DNA of 60,000 bases from NCBI RefSeq assembly GCF_032854445.1, contig NC_088295.1:45187385-45247384 (forward strand), read 5' to 3'. The notes under the pieces are model-generated. The model saw only the letters and a list, made by a program, of their open reading frames with translations. It did not search any database and was not told the origin of the DNA. Below are positions 25,501-36,994 of this stretch, piece by piece. The DNA is from Liolophura sinensis. Taxonomy: Eukaryota > Mollusca > Polyplacophora > Chitonida > Chitonidae. The position numbers and the translations under genes are program-made. The stretch's first letter is position 1; every line of letters starts with the position of its first letter.

Positions 25501-26913
25501 TATAACCTGGACACGGTTTAGGCTAGAGCAAACTAACACTTGTGCGTAACTGACATTCACTATAACTAGTTTACAGATTCCCACTGAATTAACAAAATTC
25601 TTTTCTGATATTTCCTGAAAACAGTTTCTCTGTGGTTCCTTTTAAAAAAATCTATTTTCCGAAAAGATGTATTCAGCCATTTATTTCAGAATTATTGAAT
25701 CAATCAATCCATCATTACAGCAAAACTGCCAGACAGCTGGTAAGAGACGGCGACGTGCAGCTGGTGATGACGTCATGCCCCAGGAAGAGGAGAAATCTCT
25801 AACTTTAGCCAGGTCCCTCCAGGTCAAAACGATTGCATTGGTCCTCCCAACCGGTGAGTTGATGTTTGGGTTTGAAGCAATGCTTACGGCATGACGAAAA
25901 TGAGGCTAGCGTCAGCGAAAGATTATGTCACATACCATTATTTGTGTGAAAAAAAATGTCAAGAATTTCTACAATTTTATAGCCTACAGCTCATCAAACG
26001 AAAACAAAAATTCTCTTTCAACAACGGTATTCGTTTCCAAATAAATCAGAAATAAATCCAGGAGTCGGAACAGAAATTCGTATGCCAGCCGTCAACCAAA
26101 ATGGGCGTTCTGGGTCAATAATGGACAGACCAATTTCCAACACGTTCGACAAAAACCACCAAGAAACTACGAAAGTATGTAAAGTAAGAAATTTGAGCGA
26201 TTCATGGAAAAGACAGCAAAGAAGTGTCAAATGATGACGGAACGACACACGGAATGTTCTGTGCATTTAAAATAAATCAGTATCCAAATCATGTAGTGTG
26301 CAGATTTGTAAGTTGTTGTTAATCAAAATGTGTACCGAGATATCTCAGTCATACTGTGATTTTAAATGTATGTATATCCATCGTGGAACTCACATTCTGC
26401 TTCATGAATATACAGCTTTAAGTTACGCGGAATTACACACAATTATGAAGCTGACTGCCAAATATTCTGCCAGAGAAATACGGAGAAATACCTCAGTCAG
26501 GGGTTTATTCTAACTGTTCAGGTAAATGCGTAAATGGTGGCTAATTGGCTTTCTGTCTGTATAAAGTGTTTTTGTATCTACCCAGTTATGTTCGTTTTTT
26601 CGCTCATAAAATTGGTCATCCTAGAAGTGAAATATTCCGTGTGAAAATGAAATAAGTAAGTAAGTCGGCCAGCTATAAATTTAGTTTTAAAAGGTTTATT
26701 TTGCAAGGGACAAAATAAATTCAGACTTTTTTTTTATCCATGCCTATTTCCACAGGTGACAACCAATCTTCATTGAACACGGGGGAGTGTTTTCAGAGTA
26801 TTGGCTTCATCGTAACAGTGACTGTCTTGGCTGTCCTGCTGCTTCTGGCCATGGTCACTCTCGTTTTTATGTTCACCACCAGACGGCGCAGTTTGGAGAA
26901 ACAGACGCCTTGA
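13595..26913 (+). CDS. Gene B: full-length ZP domain membrane protein (9 coding exons)
   Basis: Coding exons are 13595-13639, 15537-15573, 17516-17700, 19381-19529, 22709-22860, 23779-23851, 24843-25005, 25721-25853 and 26756-26913. All introns are GT-AG, phases agree throughout, and the product is about 364 residues. Order: signal peptide (MKVVLLCLLLARPAT), ZP-N from IEVDCG to about residue 139, ZP-C to about 270, a furin-type site KRRRR at 276-280, a hydrophobic stretch, one membrane helix at about 329-353 and a short basic tail ending at TGA. ZP proteins of this type are cleaved at the basic site, lose the external hydrophobic patch and polymerise into extracellular filaments; egg vitelline envelope is the likely but unproven setting. 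Exon 6 has a cysteine (VESC) that C, E and F lack. It is the most diverged full-length copy. The introns are large (up to about 3.2 kb) and full of minisatellites and SINEs, including a 200-N gap in intron 4. A non-coding first exon is likely (acceptor at 13585-13586). Confidence 0.85.
14282..14559 (+). repeat. Diverged full-length SINE (gene B intron 1)
   Basis: All parts can be recognised: a degraded tRNA head (GAACGAGTGGTTGGCGTGCT), CACCAATCGGGTGGCTGTAAG, the central CCTCTCCGGCAGTACGTGG, the core GCTGGCCGCCGTCGT and the tail. The many differences from consensus indicate an old insertion. Confidence 0.8.
15100..15250 (-). repeat. Possible tRNA-derived SINE (second family), gene B intron 1
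   Basis: On the - strand, ACTAGACACACGAGGCGTGG then GTTCAACCCATGCC looks like anticodon arm plus box B, and matches the arrangement at 724-835. Boundaries are not clear. Confidence 0.35.
16054..16344 (-). repeat. Full-length SINE with 12-bp target-site duplication (gene B intron 2)
   Basis: Body 16066-16332 in reverse orientation with intact head (GGCTCAGTTGATTAGC on the - strand) and core. Direct repeats CTATAGTATTCA at 16054-16065 and 16333-16344. Confidence 0.9.
16496..16745 (+). repeat. Three degenerate tandem units, about 80-100 bp (gene B intron 2)
   Basis: Three blocks each carry a TTACA motif, a CTAAGTTAAG-like motif, then TTTATCTCCTTTGGTAC or a close variant and an ACAGACA/AAGACACA end. 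Divergence is substantial. Confidence 0.6.
16970..17428 (+). repeat. 54-bp minisatellite (gene B intron 2)
   Basis: Unit starts CCACCCAGTCACAG recur at 17077, 17131, 17185 and 17239, exactly 54 apart; flanking units are more diverged. Each unit carries a near-perfect palindrome (CAGCATCCTGATGCTG). Because 54 is a multiple of three, the array reads as a false open frame with an 18-residue repeat (17017-17388). The array lies about 90 nt upstream of exon 3 of gene B. Confidence 0.92.
17870..18112 (+). repeat. Unclassified dispersed repeat, copy 1 (gene B intron 3)
   Basis: About 240 nt that match 23140-23380 in reverse complement; shared blocks include TCTAGACCAG, CATGGTGCTAGGGG, GAACAGTCAGAAT and TCTGGTTTTACTC. 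Not the common SINE. Confidence 0.7.
18825..19122 (+). repeat. Full-length SINE with 12-bp target-site duplication (gene B intron 3)
   Basis: Body 18837-19110: head CCTCCGTGGTTCAGTTGATT, box B GTTCAAGTCCAGC, core and A/T tail. Direct repeats ACAGTGCTATAA at 18825-18836 and 19111-19122. Confidence 0.9.
20925..22108 (+). repeat. 30-bp minisatellite with assembly gap (gene B intron 4)
   Basis: Tandem units of about 30 bp (ACTGATTCCACATACAGAGG then TTCAAGAAAC), interrupted by 200 N at 21067-21266. From about 21600 a second variant (GCGGCTCACTGAACACTG alternating with a GGACACTAATTTC form) makes a 60-bp higher-order period. As 30 is a multiple of three it produces false open frames on both strands with a 10-residue repeat. 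Confidence 0.93.
21067..21266. other. Assembly gap (200 N)
   Basis: A run of exactly 200 N within the 30-bp minisatellite. The round number suggests a placeholder, so the true array length is unknown. Confidence 0.98.
23140..23440 (-). repeat. Unclassified dispersed repeat, copy 2 (gene B intron 5)
   Basis: Reverse-complement match to 17870-18112. On the + strand it runs on into TGAAATATTCTTCATTACGG, which resembles the common SINE's 3' end, so this may be a related element sharing that tail. Confidence 0.65.
23919..24118 (+). repeat. SINE missing box A (gene B intron 6)
   Basis: Begins at CCTCACCAATGCGGTCGCC, keeps box B (GTTCAAGTCCAGC), core and tail; a short central piece around GGAAGGTCTGCCAGCAACC is deleted. 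It lies under 100 nt after exon 6. Confidence 0.85.
26486..26540 (-). repeat. Fragment of the unclassified dispersed repeat (gene B intron 8)
   Basis: ACCTCAGTCAGGGGTTTATT and CTAACTGTTCAGGTAAATGC match 23220-23270 in the same orientation. Confidence 0.55.
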
Positions 26914-26987
26914 GAGCGAAGCACGTTTATAACTTCAACTAAATTTTTTTTTATATTTTTGTGTGTGTCACTTTCGTGATCCCTGGA

Positions 26988-27010
26988 AATAAATAACTAC
27001 TGAGAATAAA
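26988..27010 (+). promoter_or_regulatory. Poly(A) signals of gene B
   Basis: Two AATAAA hexamers lie at 26988-26993 and 27005-27010, about 75 and 92 nt after the TGA of gene B, the expected position for a short 3' UTR. Confidence 0.6.
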
Positions 27011-27603
27011 CAGAAATGCAATGACAACGCAGCAAAGTGATGTGTGATGTGTTAATTTTCTCTTCATCGCTTGATTTCCCATGGCACCAAACGGGGCGTT
27101 TCTTCCGCACTGCCCTGTACACTCATTAGATGGAACCTCACCCTCCACAGGTTTCTCGTTAACCCAAAACATTCACCTTAGGTTTGGCGCACTAGTTTGT
27201 AAAGCAGTGGGATTTCGTTAGTGAGGAGCGTTTAGCCTTGTCTGGATTGCATTGTATTCACAGCACCCATACATCTATTTTCTTGTATAGCGCTATACTC
27301 ATCATGCATTGGATAGGGCTTTTAAATTAATTCTAAGCCTATAACAACATAACACACGCAAAAACAAAAACGCTTAAGAAATTAACCATACACAAGCAAC
27401 ATTTAACGAATCGTCCCTTAAACAAGTCTCGTAATAAATGATACTGGTAAAAAGAGTCCATGTGTTCCATCTTGTTTACATCCTTTTCTAGGACTGTTAC
27501 TCACGGCAGCAATTACGGCGTTCTTAGAGACTGAAGTGCACTAAATATACAGCTGTGCTTAACCGAATTATGACAACGAATAAGCAAGAATTCACTGACT
27601 CTG
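27011..27603. other. Spacer between convergent genes B and C
   Basis: About 600 nt between the poly(A) signals of the two tail-to-tail genes. I see no exon or recognisable repeat in it. Confidence 0.5.
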
Positions 27604-27609
27604 TTTATT
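27604..27609 (-). promoter_or_regulatory. Poly(A) signal of gene C
   Basis: AATAAA on the - strand, about 310 nt past the stop of gene C. The surrounding bases (CTGACT just upstream on the + strand reading) are shared with the equivalent sites downstream of genes D and E, which supports a conserved 3' UTR end. Confidence 0.5.
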
Positions 27610-27914
27610 AGTACCAGTGTCTCTTCAGGATCCTTTAAAGCGCTGGCTTAAGTTCACAGCTTCTAAGCCCTGTGACAGATTGTTGGGACAGGTTACATAT
27701 CAGGCTGAGGTGCTTTGGAGGAGTATGTTAAACTCGACTTTTCCTTTGACAAAAGTTTTCATTATTACCAAAGTGGACTGATTTAAACGGAAGAATATTT
27801 GAATCAATTACTAACAGAACAGACGTATACACAAGGCGTAAAGTGGTAGCCCTAACGTGCGTATGTCAAATCTCTGTGTGAGCTTGTCGTTCAGGGTCAG
27901 AGAATCAGGAAGAT

Positions 27915-30900
27915 TTACGTCCCTTGCTTCTGTTGCTCACTACGCCTGGTTGTGAGCATACACACGACAGTAACCGTAGCAACAAGAAGCAGCACAGTTA
28001 GGACAGTTACGGTGACGATGAAACCGAAGCTCTGCATGCAGGTCAGGGCGTTAGAGCCGTCCTCAGTCGAGTGATCTGTAAGGAAAATAATACCATTATG
28101 CAATACCTTACCCTCTAAGTGGTTTGTGGGCCGCGGTACTGGTATAAAAACTGATACAATAGCGACGAATAGATTCTTTGTAAGGCAAGGAATTTGACAT
28201 TGTAACATTACGTATCAAACACATCTTCAGATCGCTGCACAAGTGACCAAAGAATAAGTGAAAATTTAAATAAATTAAATTCTTAGTTCTTTGACAAAGA
28301 CAAAGGGCAATAGTTTGATATACTCACTGGAAGTGGGTAACTTTACACCGGCTGGCAGAACGTATAACTTAGTCAACAACTTTAGGCTCTCATCTTTGGT
28401 AGTTTCGTCCTCAGCAGACCGCTTCTTTCTTTTTCCTGCGACAGGACAGTTACTCTGTAAAATAAACGACGAATAAATATATTCAATACGGTCAAGAAAA
28501 GTCATTAATATATGATCTTTGTACCTTATATGTCCGAAAAGGTCCATCAAATATTACTGGTATATAGTCACAATTATATAACGACTATTCAGTAGAAAAG
28601 TGATCTGCCTGTTTGGGGCGTGAAACATTAACAATAAATATTGCATCTACTTATAGCAGAACCATGTACCCTAATATTTAATAACGGGGGTTATACTGAG
28701 ACGTACTATATTTTAAAACCGAACTAAACACATGTAAATTATGCTGACCTTCAAGAAACTTCCATCGGTACTTTTTAAAGGGTTTGGATTTAAGTTCTAC
28801 CTATACAGAAAGCGAGTAAAACCCAGAGACTCGGAGCTCTTTCGCAAAGGATCTTTCGTCCACATCTAAAGTGTCGCCCGAGCTCTGTAGAAATAGATCC
28901 GTTAGTCCATTAAACACTCCTGTACAGAATCCAAGTGTTCCTATTCCAATTGGCAACCATAATGAACGTTTCGGGCCAATAATCGCCAGATCAGTTTGGA
29001 GCAAAACGTTGAGCACTGTTCAACTACCTTAGGAACTTCCAAAGTAAAAGGTCCGTTTTGTAAGGCGTCAAGCCCATTTAATATGATGAGGCATGTTTGC
29101 AATACCTTTGTCCTTGAAAAGGACGTTTCTTGATTTGACTGTTTAGTACAGCGGTCCCCAAAACAGTGGTCACTCACCCCATCACAGTTCGACGGGCAGA
29201 TGGTCAATTCAGCGGTAAAAACAATGTCATTGGATTCCGATCCCTCCAGGGCGAACAATGTCAACGGAAAATTTGCTTCAAGTCCACTCGAGTAGAAGCC
29301 TTCTTGTGGGAAAAAAGTTTTATACGGCTCTGCAACGCAACTAAAACAATGAAGGTTATATAAAATGACAGGCTCATGTGGATATCATTTTTGTTTTGTA
29401 GAAAAGCTCAGATAGAATATAATCCTATTTTAACCTTCATCGATTAGAATTCTGACATAAATCACAACATAAATTTTAATTAAACAAACATCAAGTTTAA
29501 TTCCGCTAATTTGTAAATTTCATTCAGTTTTATGGAATTCTTAAAACATAAGATCTGAATCATCATCAATATATTATCAATAATCTGAAATCAATTCTGC
29601 CATAAATAGATGTCACGTCCACTGTTCACATTAAAATCCCCTGCATGGGCAGATATATGCCTACAGGTGTAAAAGCCCTCTCTCGGCATAACTGCGTTTA
29701 CTCTAAGGTTGACAAGCACATAGTCAGCTATTAAACATCCGTGAGAGTAACAAAACGGTATGAGAAAAGGACACTAGATCGGTTTTATATAGCCCAGAAG
29801 ACATATCCTCCATGGATAGGTGATACTCACTAGTCCTCGATAAGGTTTAGGCTTACGGCTCCGCTCGAAACATTCATCTGTTTAATTTGTACACCATTTT
29901 CATCTGGAAAGCACAATCACAAAACACATGCATAACTATGTCCCACTTCAGTCTGTGTCAGTGGAATCATGTCGTCTTACATGGAGTACTTAGGAAACAC
30001 AGTAATACGTTCAGAAGGGTGTTGTCTTGAAAAGTAACCGTAAGAAGCAGCGCGGTTTTACATGTAGATATTCCTGATTGTAGCATAGCGGTAGTAAAAC
30101 TTTATTCTGAAGTCAATTTGCAACAGCTTCGGTGTGACGGTTTTCAATTTTTAAATATCATTTATTTTTATTTTGGGGCCTCTAGGTAAATTCTGGTAGT
30201 TGAACCAACACAGTAATGGGTTAGGTGATTTGCCTTTCTCGTTATGTGATATGAATGAAGTCGGATATGGCGATTCGTTAGCCTTACAGATCCACATAAT
30301 TTGAAAATATATTATTGAGCAGAGTTGATTTATAACGCGCAAAGTTTAGTGTTTCTTAAATGTAATGGCCCAGTTTTGCCAAACGTCTTAAGACCAATGT
30401 CAAAAATTCAAGCACATCTACAAATGAAAAATTATGCTTTAGGAACTGTAAAATTTGCACACCGATTCTTTACTGCAAAACATTGTATGAACCACAATTT
30501 GAATTCTTTCCTGTTCTGAGTTTGGCGTTTAAAACACGTGTTTTTATGGTTTAATTTCTCAGTTCTTTGGTAAATGTAAGCCAAGGAATGTCACAGTTTG
30601 ACTGATTTTCAAGCTTTACCAACATCGGTGCCGCTCATTCGAACACGAAGAGTAACAGCTTCTCCAAATGTGGCTACAGTTGTGACAGCATATGTATCGT
30701 CTAACAACTCAAACACATAAATCTGGTCGGCTGGAATAGTTACTGGGATAACCATTGTTGTTGCGGGTCCTCCACTGTAAAAATACATGAAAACAGTGAC
30801 TGAATATTAAACAGATAATTTAAATATTATTGATAGAATGCAATTTATTAGACAGCATCACAGCTATGTCTGAAATGTGAATTTTCATGTCAAACGTTTT

Positions 30901-33020
30901 CTGAAACAAATCGTTCAAATGATTGCTTTGTTGAATGGTGACTTCTGACAGCGAAAATATTAGTACTGCTGAAGACTCAGACCTAATTTATGAACTTTTC
31001 TCGTTCCTTTTAGAAATGCAGTTTAAAATCGTGGCTTTGAATGCTAGATACTAAAATGTCGACATTTGATGATGATAATAAAGAAACATAGTGCATGCAG
31101 GCCTACTTACAAGACAGTACCATATTGGTCCGTTGTAATTAACACTGGAGCTGCAGCCGTGTACACACAGTTGAAAAGATATTTTGGGTCTGTTGACTGA
31201 ACGAGAAGGGCGACTTCTTGAAGAGTGATTTCTATCTGGTATTCTGCAGTAGACTGAAAACAACCGAATACAAATTCACACATGTGAGACGCGTGTCGCA
31301 GAGAAAGGTCCGAAACAAAAAACATCCAAGCCAATGACAAATTTAGAAATCTTTGTGTGAAAACAGACATTCCTATACCAGCCGCCAATCAATAAAGACG
31401 TTCCAATAACGAAGTACAACACAAACCACCAAATAACTAAGAAAGTATATATAGTACGAAAACAGGACGGGATCACGCCAAGAGAAGGAATCAACAGTTT
31501 TCATTGATGTTTGAAAGACGTAAGGTATGTTCTAGGCGACTGAGTGAAATCAGTGTTCAAAACGTGTACCATACTAGAATATAATATGTCGATATAACAA
31601 AATATTTAATATAATTTAACACGATGAATAAACATACCTAGCCACGGGTTGAGCGGAATTTGACACAATCATGAAGCAGAGCGGCAGAGACTCTGGACGG
31701 TGTGTCCATATTTACTTTGGAAAGAATTGTGCTAATTGGAAAACGCTACTAACAAAGATATATTACAGAGACTTGTACATACCGGGTTGGCAATAGTACA
31801 GCTAGCACGCACGTCAGCAATAGTGTACACGTCATCATCGTCTGCATCGTTGTCTGAGCACGTTGCTAGGTTACCTCTGCTGTACATCTTCACAACAGTG
31901 TTGTTACCAGGAAGTGAATTAGTATAGGTTATGCTGACTGGTCCTCCGGGAGTCGATCCACAGTCAACAACAACTGTAACAAAACGAAAGGAATCCGGCT
32001 CATCATGTCAATTTTGTCTTTATACATTCCCAACCTATCGTCCATGTGATTTTTATGTAAAATAGCAAAGTTTCCATATACTAGTTAATGCACCCATATC
32101 GTATGTGCACTTCATAATCACATAATTTGCGTATAGTATTATCTGGTAAAACTTGTGACATTTCTAAAAAGATAATAACCTATATCATTTATACATGAAT
32201 ATATCCTTGCCTCATTCGTGCGATGTAACCAGCCTGTGCAGTTTATGTCAATGACTGCATTTATTTTAGGGGAAGAGTACAAAAAAAATGTGTTGATAAT
32301 GACATCAATTTTCACCCAGTGTTTATTTTTAAATGATGTGTATTACATTATTTATTTATTTATTTATTTGACTCTTGCACTTGTGAAATGTTGGTGTTCT
32401 TTTTTTTTCAAAATGGAGAAATTCGGTGTTTCCTTGAGGGTAAACCGTAGCATACGCAGGGCATACGCACGTGATTGACAAACTTTTTCCCTTGTGACGT
32501 ACATGCCATATTAGTATAACATTTTAGTATAGTGGAATATTTTAGTACATTCTACAAATATTCAAATATAAAACATCTGTGACTACTTACAGTCATTTAC
32601 AGAGGTTGTTATGACTGCACTGGTATCCTGTAACAGTGCATTAAAATGGTAATTTAATAGCCTGTTTTAATTTACAGCAAAAAAGGATAGTTTGTATGCA
32701 AATAGATAAACCGTACAGTAACACAAAATAGAACTACAGCGCGGTAACACAGAACTGGAAAGCAGTACGGCAAAATTTTACAGTAATGTAGAACATTTTC
32801 AAATATTACAGTAAGACAGTAAAGACAAATAGCCTAGAAATGTGTGGAAAACAATTGTATCTGAAGTAAACTAAAAATGAAAGTGTATCATGCCACTATC
32901 TATATGAAGTCTTGATCTGACTTAGTCCTGTCACGGCTTAGTCGATTCTACCATCCGTCAGTAACTCGCCTGATGCATGAGGGCCACGACCAGACAGACT
33001 GCTAGTGGGATCGTCATCAT
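27915..33020 (-). CDS. Gene C: full-length ZP domain membrane protein (9 coding exons)
   Basis: Coding exons in transcript order: 33020-32970, 32627-32591, 31973-31783, 31253-31111, 30774-30620, 29903-29831, 29340-29178, 28454-28328 and 28075-27915, giving about 366 residues in one continuous frame. It has a signal peptide (MMTIPLAVCLVVALMHQ), ZP-N from VVDCGSTPGGP with four framework cysteines (to about residue 140), ZP-C (to about 274), a furin-type site KRKKR at 279-283, a hydrophobic patch (TKLYVLPAGV), one helix at about 331-354 and a basic tail ending QQKQGT. The ATG is the first of two in tandem and lies nine bases inside the exon, so an upstream non-coding exon is needed. The first coding exon ends CAG followed by GCGAGT, a GC rather than GT donor; genes D and E have GTGAGT at the same place. 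Exons 2-4 resemble gene F most. Likely role: egg-coat or matrix filament protein (family inference). Confidence 0.86.
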
Positions 33021-33199
33021 CTTTATCACCTGCAAATGGAGATCTGTCAAACTATCAAACTTAATTATGGGTTATTATTATAGACAGACAAGAATGGAAA
33101 CAAAAACTATCACTCAATCCCTTTTATCCCCGTACTGTCTCGTCAGATTTTTAAGTTTATTTGTCGGGGGGATGGGGGCGGGAGGGGAGTGCATAAGGG

Positions 33200-33440
33200 C
33201 ACAATTAATAAGTCCGATGTGCAGGATCAGAGAGAAATAAATCCGACGTGCACGATTAAGGGGAAAGTGTTGGCGACGTGAAATAAAAGAGAAATAAATC
33301 TGGAGTGTTTTCAGATTTAAAGAGAATAACTCCGACGGGCATGATTACAGATAAATAAATCCGACATGGATGATTAAAGGTAAATAACATCGACGTGCAT
33401 GATTAAAAAGAAATACTGCCGACGTGGACTAGCATCGGTG
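33200..33440 (+). repeat. Degenerate ~32-bp tandem repeat (gene C 5' UTR intron)
   Basis: Repeated AGAGAAATAAATCCGACGTG followed by CATGATTAA with variation. Related single-copy sequence (GATTAAGGAGGAATAAAGTC) occurs in the equivalent introns of D (near 40275) and E (near 49502), so it seems to have expanded only in C. Confidence 0.7.
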
Positions 33441-33998
33441 TGAATTCAGAGAAATGTATCTACCGTGATGGAAGAAAAATAAATAATTGATTAATTAGAA
33501 ATATTGCGACGAGAATAATTTATGAAAAATAAATCTGTAAATTTAATTTGGAAAAATTGATATAGACACTTTGCAAAAGTGCATGTACTCGGCTTTATTG
33601 ACCGCCATTTTTTGTCAAAAAATCTGAAATGTTAGACTGTAAATTCTTGAAAGCACCCTACCTATGCCGGATATGTGTTACTAGTATCCGATTGACAGTT
33701 GATCGGAATTTCTTCTACAAATGTGTACAAATGTTACCCCTTATCTATACTCTGCTGAAATACGAAATTTTTTGTATAGAAGGGACAAATTAACCATAAT
33801 TATGACCATAGATAGAAAGTATTCGCTTAGTAAAATGTACATTAGGTTATAATGTCTGACAAACGTGCAGATTCACATAGTTCACATAGACAACTTATTA
33901 GTAGTTCTGACAATTAATTGTTGTTTAAACTGAGTGTGAAACTGTATAAAAACCACTGTGCTATTTAATTAAAAAATGCCTACAAATAAGTTACTTAC

Positions 33999-34060
33999 AC
34001 TTTCCGCTATCATTTCCGGGCACACCAAGTCTCTGATTCCTGCTACCTTGTGGTAACTGC
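33999..34060 (-). other. Probable non-coding first exon of gene C
   Basis: A donor reading AAAGT then GTAAGT on the - strand ends at 33999, in the position matching the better conserved first exons of D and E. The 5' limit (transcription start) is not visible and 34060 is only an estimate. Confidence 0.4.
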
Positions 34061-34366
34061 CAGAAAGGCAGGGTTTCTTCTTTCACGTGTGCAATGTAAT
34101 TAGAGGCCAACCTGTACACAGTTGTCGAATTTGACGCCCAAAAGCATAAATGTCACACAAAGGCACAACTATTTAGTCACGGTAGTGAATACATATCAAA
34201 CATACAATGACAGACTGTTCTCTCATCTCATGACAAGTATCAACCTTATTTTCTAATCTATCAGGTGTTGCCATCGTTACATCTCATTGAAGAATAATTC
34301 TTCCAATTTCAAAACTGTACAATGTGACAATAGTAGAAGGCATGTGTTCCTTATTCAAGATTTTAA

Positions 34367-34436
34367 ATTAAAACATGAAAGGCACAGACAATTTTGACAA
34401 GATTAAAACATGAAAGGCACAGACAATTTTGACAAG
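34367..34436 (+). repeat. Perfect 35-bp tandem duplication
   Basis: Two identical adjacent 35-nt copies (34367-34401 and 34402-34436) starting ATTAAAACATGAAAGG. The equivalent flank of genes D and E has one copy. Confidence 0.9.
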
Positions 34437-35689
34437 CGCAGAAAGAATGGATTATAGGTGATGGTCTAGACTCCTGTTGAGTCTGCTTATTATATGTCCA
34501 AATTGCCTGACATTTAGACGATGATATCGAAGACAGCATTATCCGGTTTTAGTTGAGCCTCGCCAATGATTGTATATAGAATTCTGAAATGAGGACGGTA
34601 TGTACATATTTAGTCGTCTCTTTTCATCCATAAATTATGATACTCGTCAGATGAAAATAGAATAAATCATGTCATGACGGATACACAGAATGCACAAACC
34701 TAAGTTTGACTCAGACCAAAGCTGTTAATACCCTTTTTCTTACACAGAGCTGCACCATCTGTGGTTTTGCTCCTGGAATGTATATAAGAAATCTGAACCA
34801 GAAAAACATATAATATAAGGTAAGTCACCCCATATGCTAATAAAGTTATGAACTGTGTTAGGTCGACTTGGAAACGCAGGACAAAAGCTCTAGCTGGTGG
34901 GACTGCTTGGTGGCGAAATTTAGTCTACAAACCAAGAGCTGTAACTAGCACTAAAAATTTTTTTTTACTCTTTGCAATGTATAAATTCTGTATTACAGTA
35001 TTACTTTTAATTTTTAAGATTTCCTTAAGGCAATAAAAACATTGACTGAATCATTTAGGAAACCAAGGAGAGTAAGGGCTGTTGTCAATATGTTAACAGT
35101 ATGGTCGCGTGTTCAAATTTGGTCCCTATGGAATTTATAACACATACAATTTGCAACAATAAATCTCCACTGATGCATTTGTTCTGTGATAATATACATT
35201 TAGACTTTATGATACATGCGATTTGTTACAATTTGTTGTATAAATTTCGTTATGATCATGGTATTATCAGTCATATCACTTCATGGTTCTGTTAATGTCG
35301 TTATATATTAAATATGGACGGAGCGCTCAGGATCTGTGGCAGTCTGTGCCATAGTTGTATCTAGTTCTGATTAACCACGTGCTCGTGGCTTTGTAATCAT
35401 CTATTGCACCAATATGATTAGTTGAATAGTTAGCGCGGATGAAAAGCCTATATTAGTATTCGACATCGGAATTATCACGAACAAAGAGATAGATTTATTA
35501 TACTTAGAATATCGATTGTATTCTATGCATCAGCGAAAACTATGAAATGCCAGCTTGCTTTTGAACATGGGCATTGCGATTATCGACTTTATGGTACAGG
35601 AGAGGTATGCGAATGGTGGACTTCACAGTTAGATTCATTAAGATGCCTCAATCAATTCTGACATTGTCACAGTATACCAGGTAACTGAA

Positions 35690-36994
35690 CTCTGGTCCTG
35701 TCACAATACCACAAGTAAATGACGCCGGCCGCTGTCACAGTGTGCATGTACCATGCGGAACACGCTTGGTCCTATCACAATATACCAAGTAAATGACGCT
35801 TGGACCTGTCACAATATACCAGACAAATGACACCTGGCCGTGTCACAATACAATAGGTAAATGACGTCTGGTCCAGTAACAATACACCAAGTAAATGACG
35901 CCTGGCTCTGTCACAATGTGCATGTACCAGGCAAAACACGCCTGGCCCTGTCACAATATGTATGCACCAAACAAAACACGCCTGGTCCTAACACAATGTG
36001 CATTTACCAGGCAAAACACGCCTTATCCTGTCACAATGTGCATTTACCAGGCAAAACACGCCTGGCCCTGTCACAATGTGCAAGTACCAGGCAAAACACA
36101 CCTGGCCCTGTCACAATGTGCATGTAGCAGGCAAAACACACCTAGCCCTGTCACAATATACCAGGCAAATGGCACTATGGCCCTGTCATAATATACTGGT
36201 CAAATAACACCTGATCCTGTCACAATACAGCAGATGAATGGCGCCTGGTCCTGTCACAATACCCCAAGTACACGACGCCTAGCCCTGTCACAATATAACA
36301 AGTAAATGACGCTTGGCCCTGTCACATTATAGATGTACCAGGGAAAACACGCCTGATCCTGTCACAATATACCAAGTAAATGACGCCTGGCCCTGTCACA
36401 ATACGCCAAGTAAATGGCGCCTGGTCCTATTACAATGTGTATGCACCAGGCAAAACACGCCTAGTCCTGTCACAATATACCAAGTACATATTATTGTCAT
36501 AATATACCGGGCAAATGACACTTGGCCCTGTTAGAATATACCAGGTAAATGAAGCTTGGGCCTGTCACAATATACCAGGTAAATGACGTTTGATCCCGTC
36601 ACAATTTACCAGGTGAATGACTCTTGACCCAGTCACAATATACCAGGTAGCAATTTGTCACAATATACCTGCCCCTGCCACACGTGTTTTGCCTGGTACA
36701 TACACATTGTGACAGGACCAGGCGCCATTTACTTGGTGTATTGTGACAGGGCCAGGCGTCATGTACTTGATATATTGTGACAGGACCAGGCGTGTTTTCC
36801 CTGGTGCTGGTACATGCACATTGTGAGAGGGCCAGGCATGTTTTGCCTGGTAATAGGACCAGGCGCCATTTACTTGGCGTATTGTGACAGGGACAGGCGC
36901 CATTTTCCTGGTATATTGTGACATATGTGTCATGTGTACATGCACATTGTGACAAGGCCAGGCGTGTTTTGTCACAATATACCTACCCCTGCCA
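35690..36994 (+). repeat. 34/40-bp minisatellite with inverted right end (C/D spacer)
   Basis: Two unit types share CCTGTCACAAT: a 34-bp type (with ATACCAAGTAAATGACGC) and a 40-bp type (with GTGCATGTACCAGGCAAAAC). Units run forward to about 36655 and in reverse complement from about 36680 to 36965. Confidence 0.93.

Noticed and set aside
32340-32375. SINE tail at an ATTT repeat
   Set aside because: Only the simple TTTA repeat is present; none of the diagnostic TGATTGGTGTTTTACGCC or core follows.
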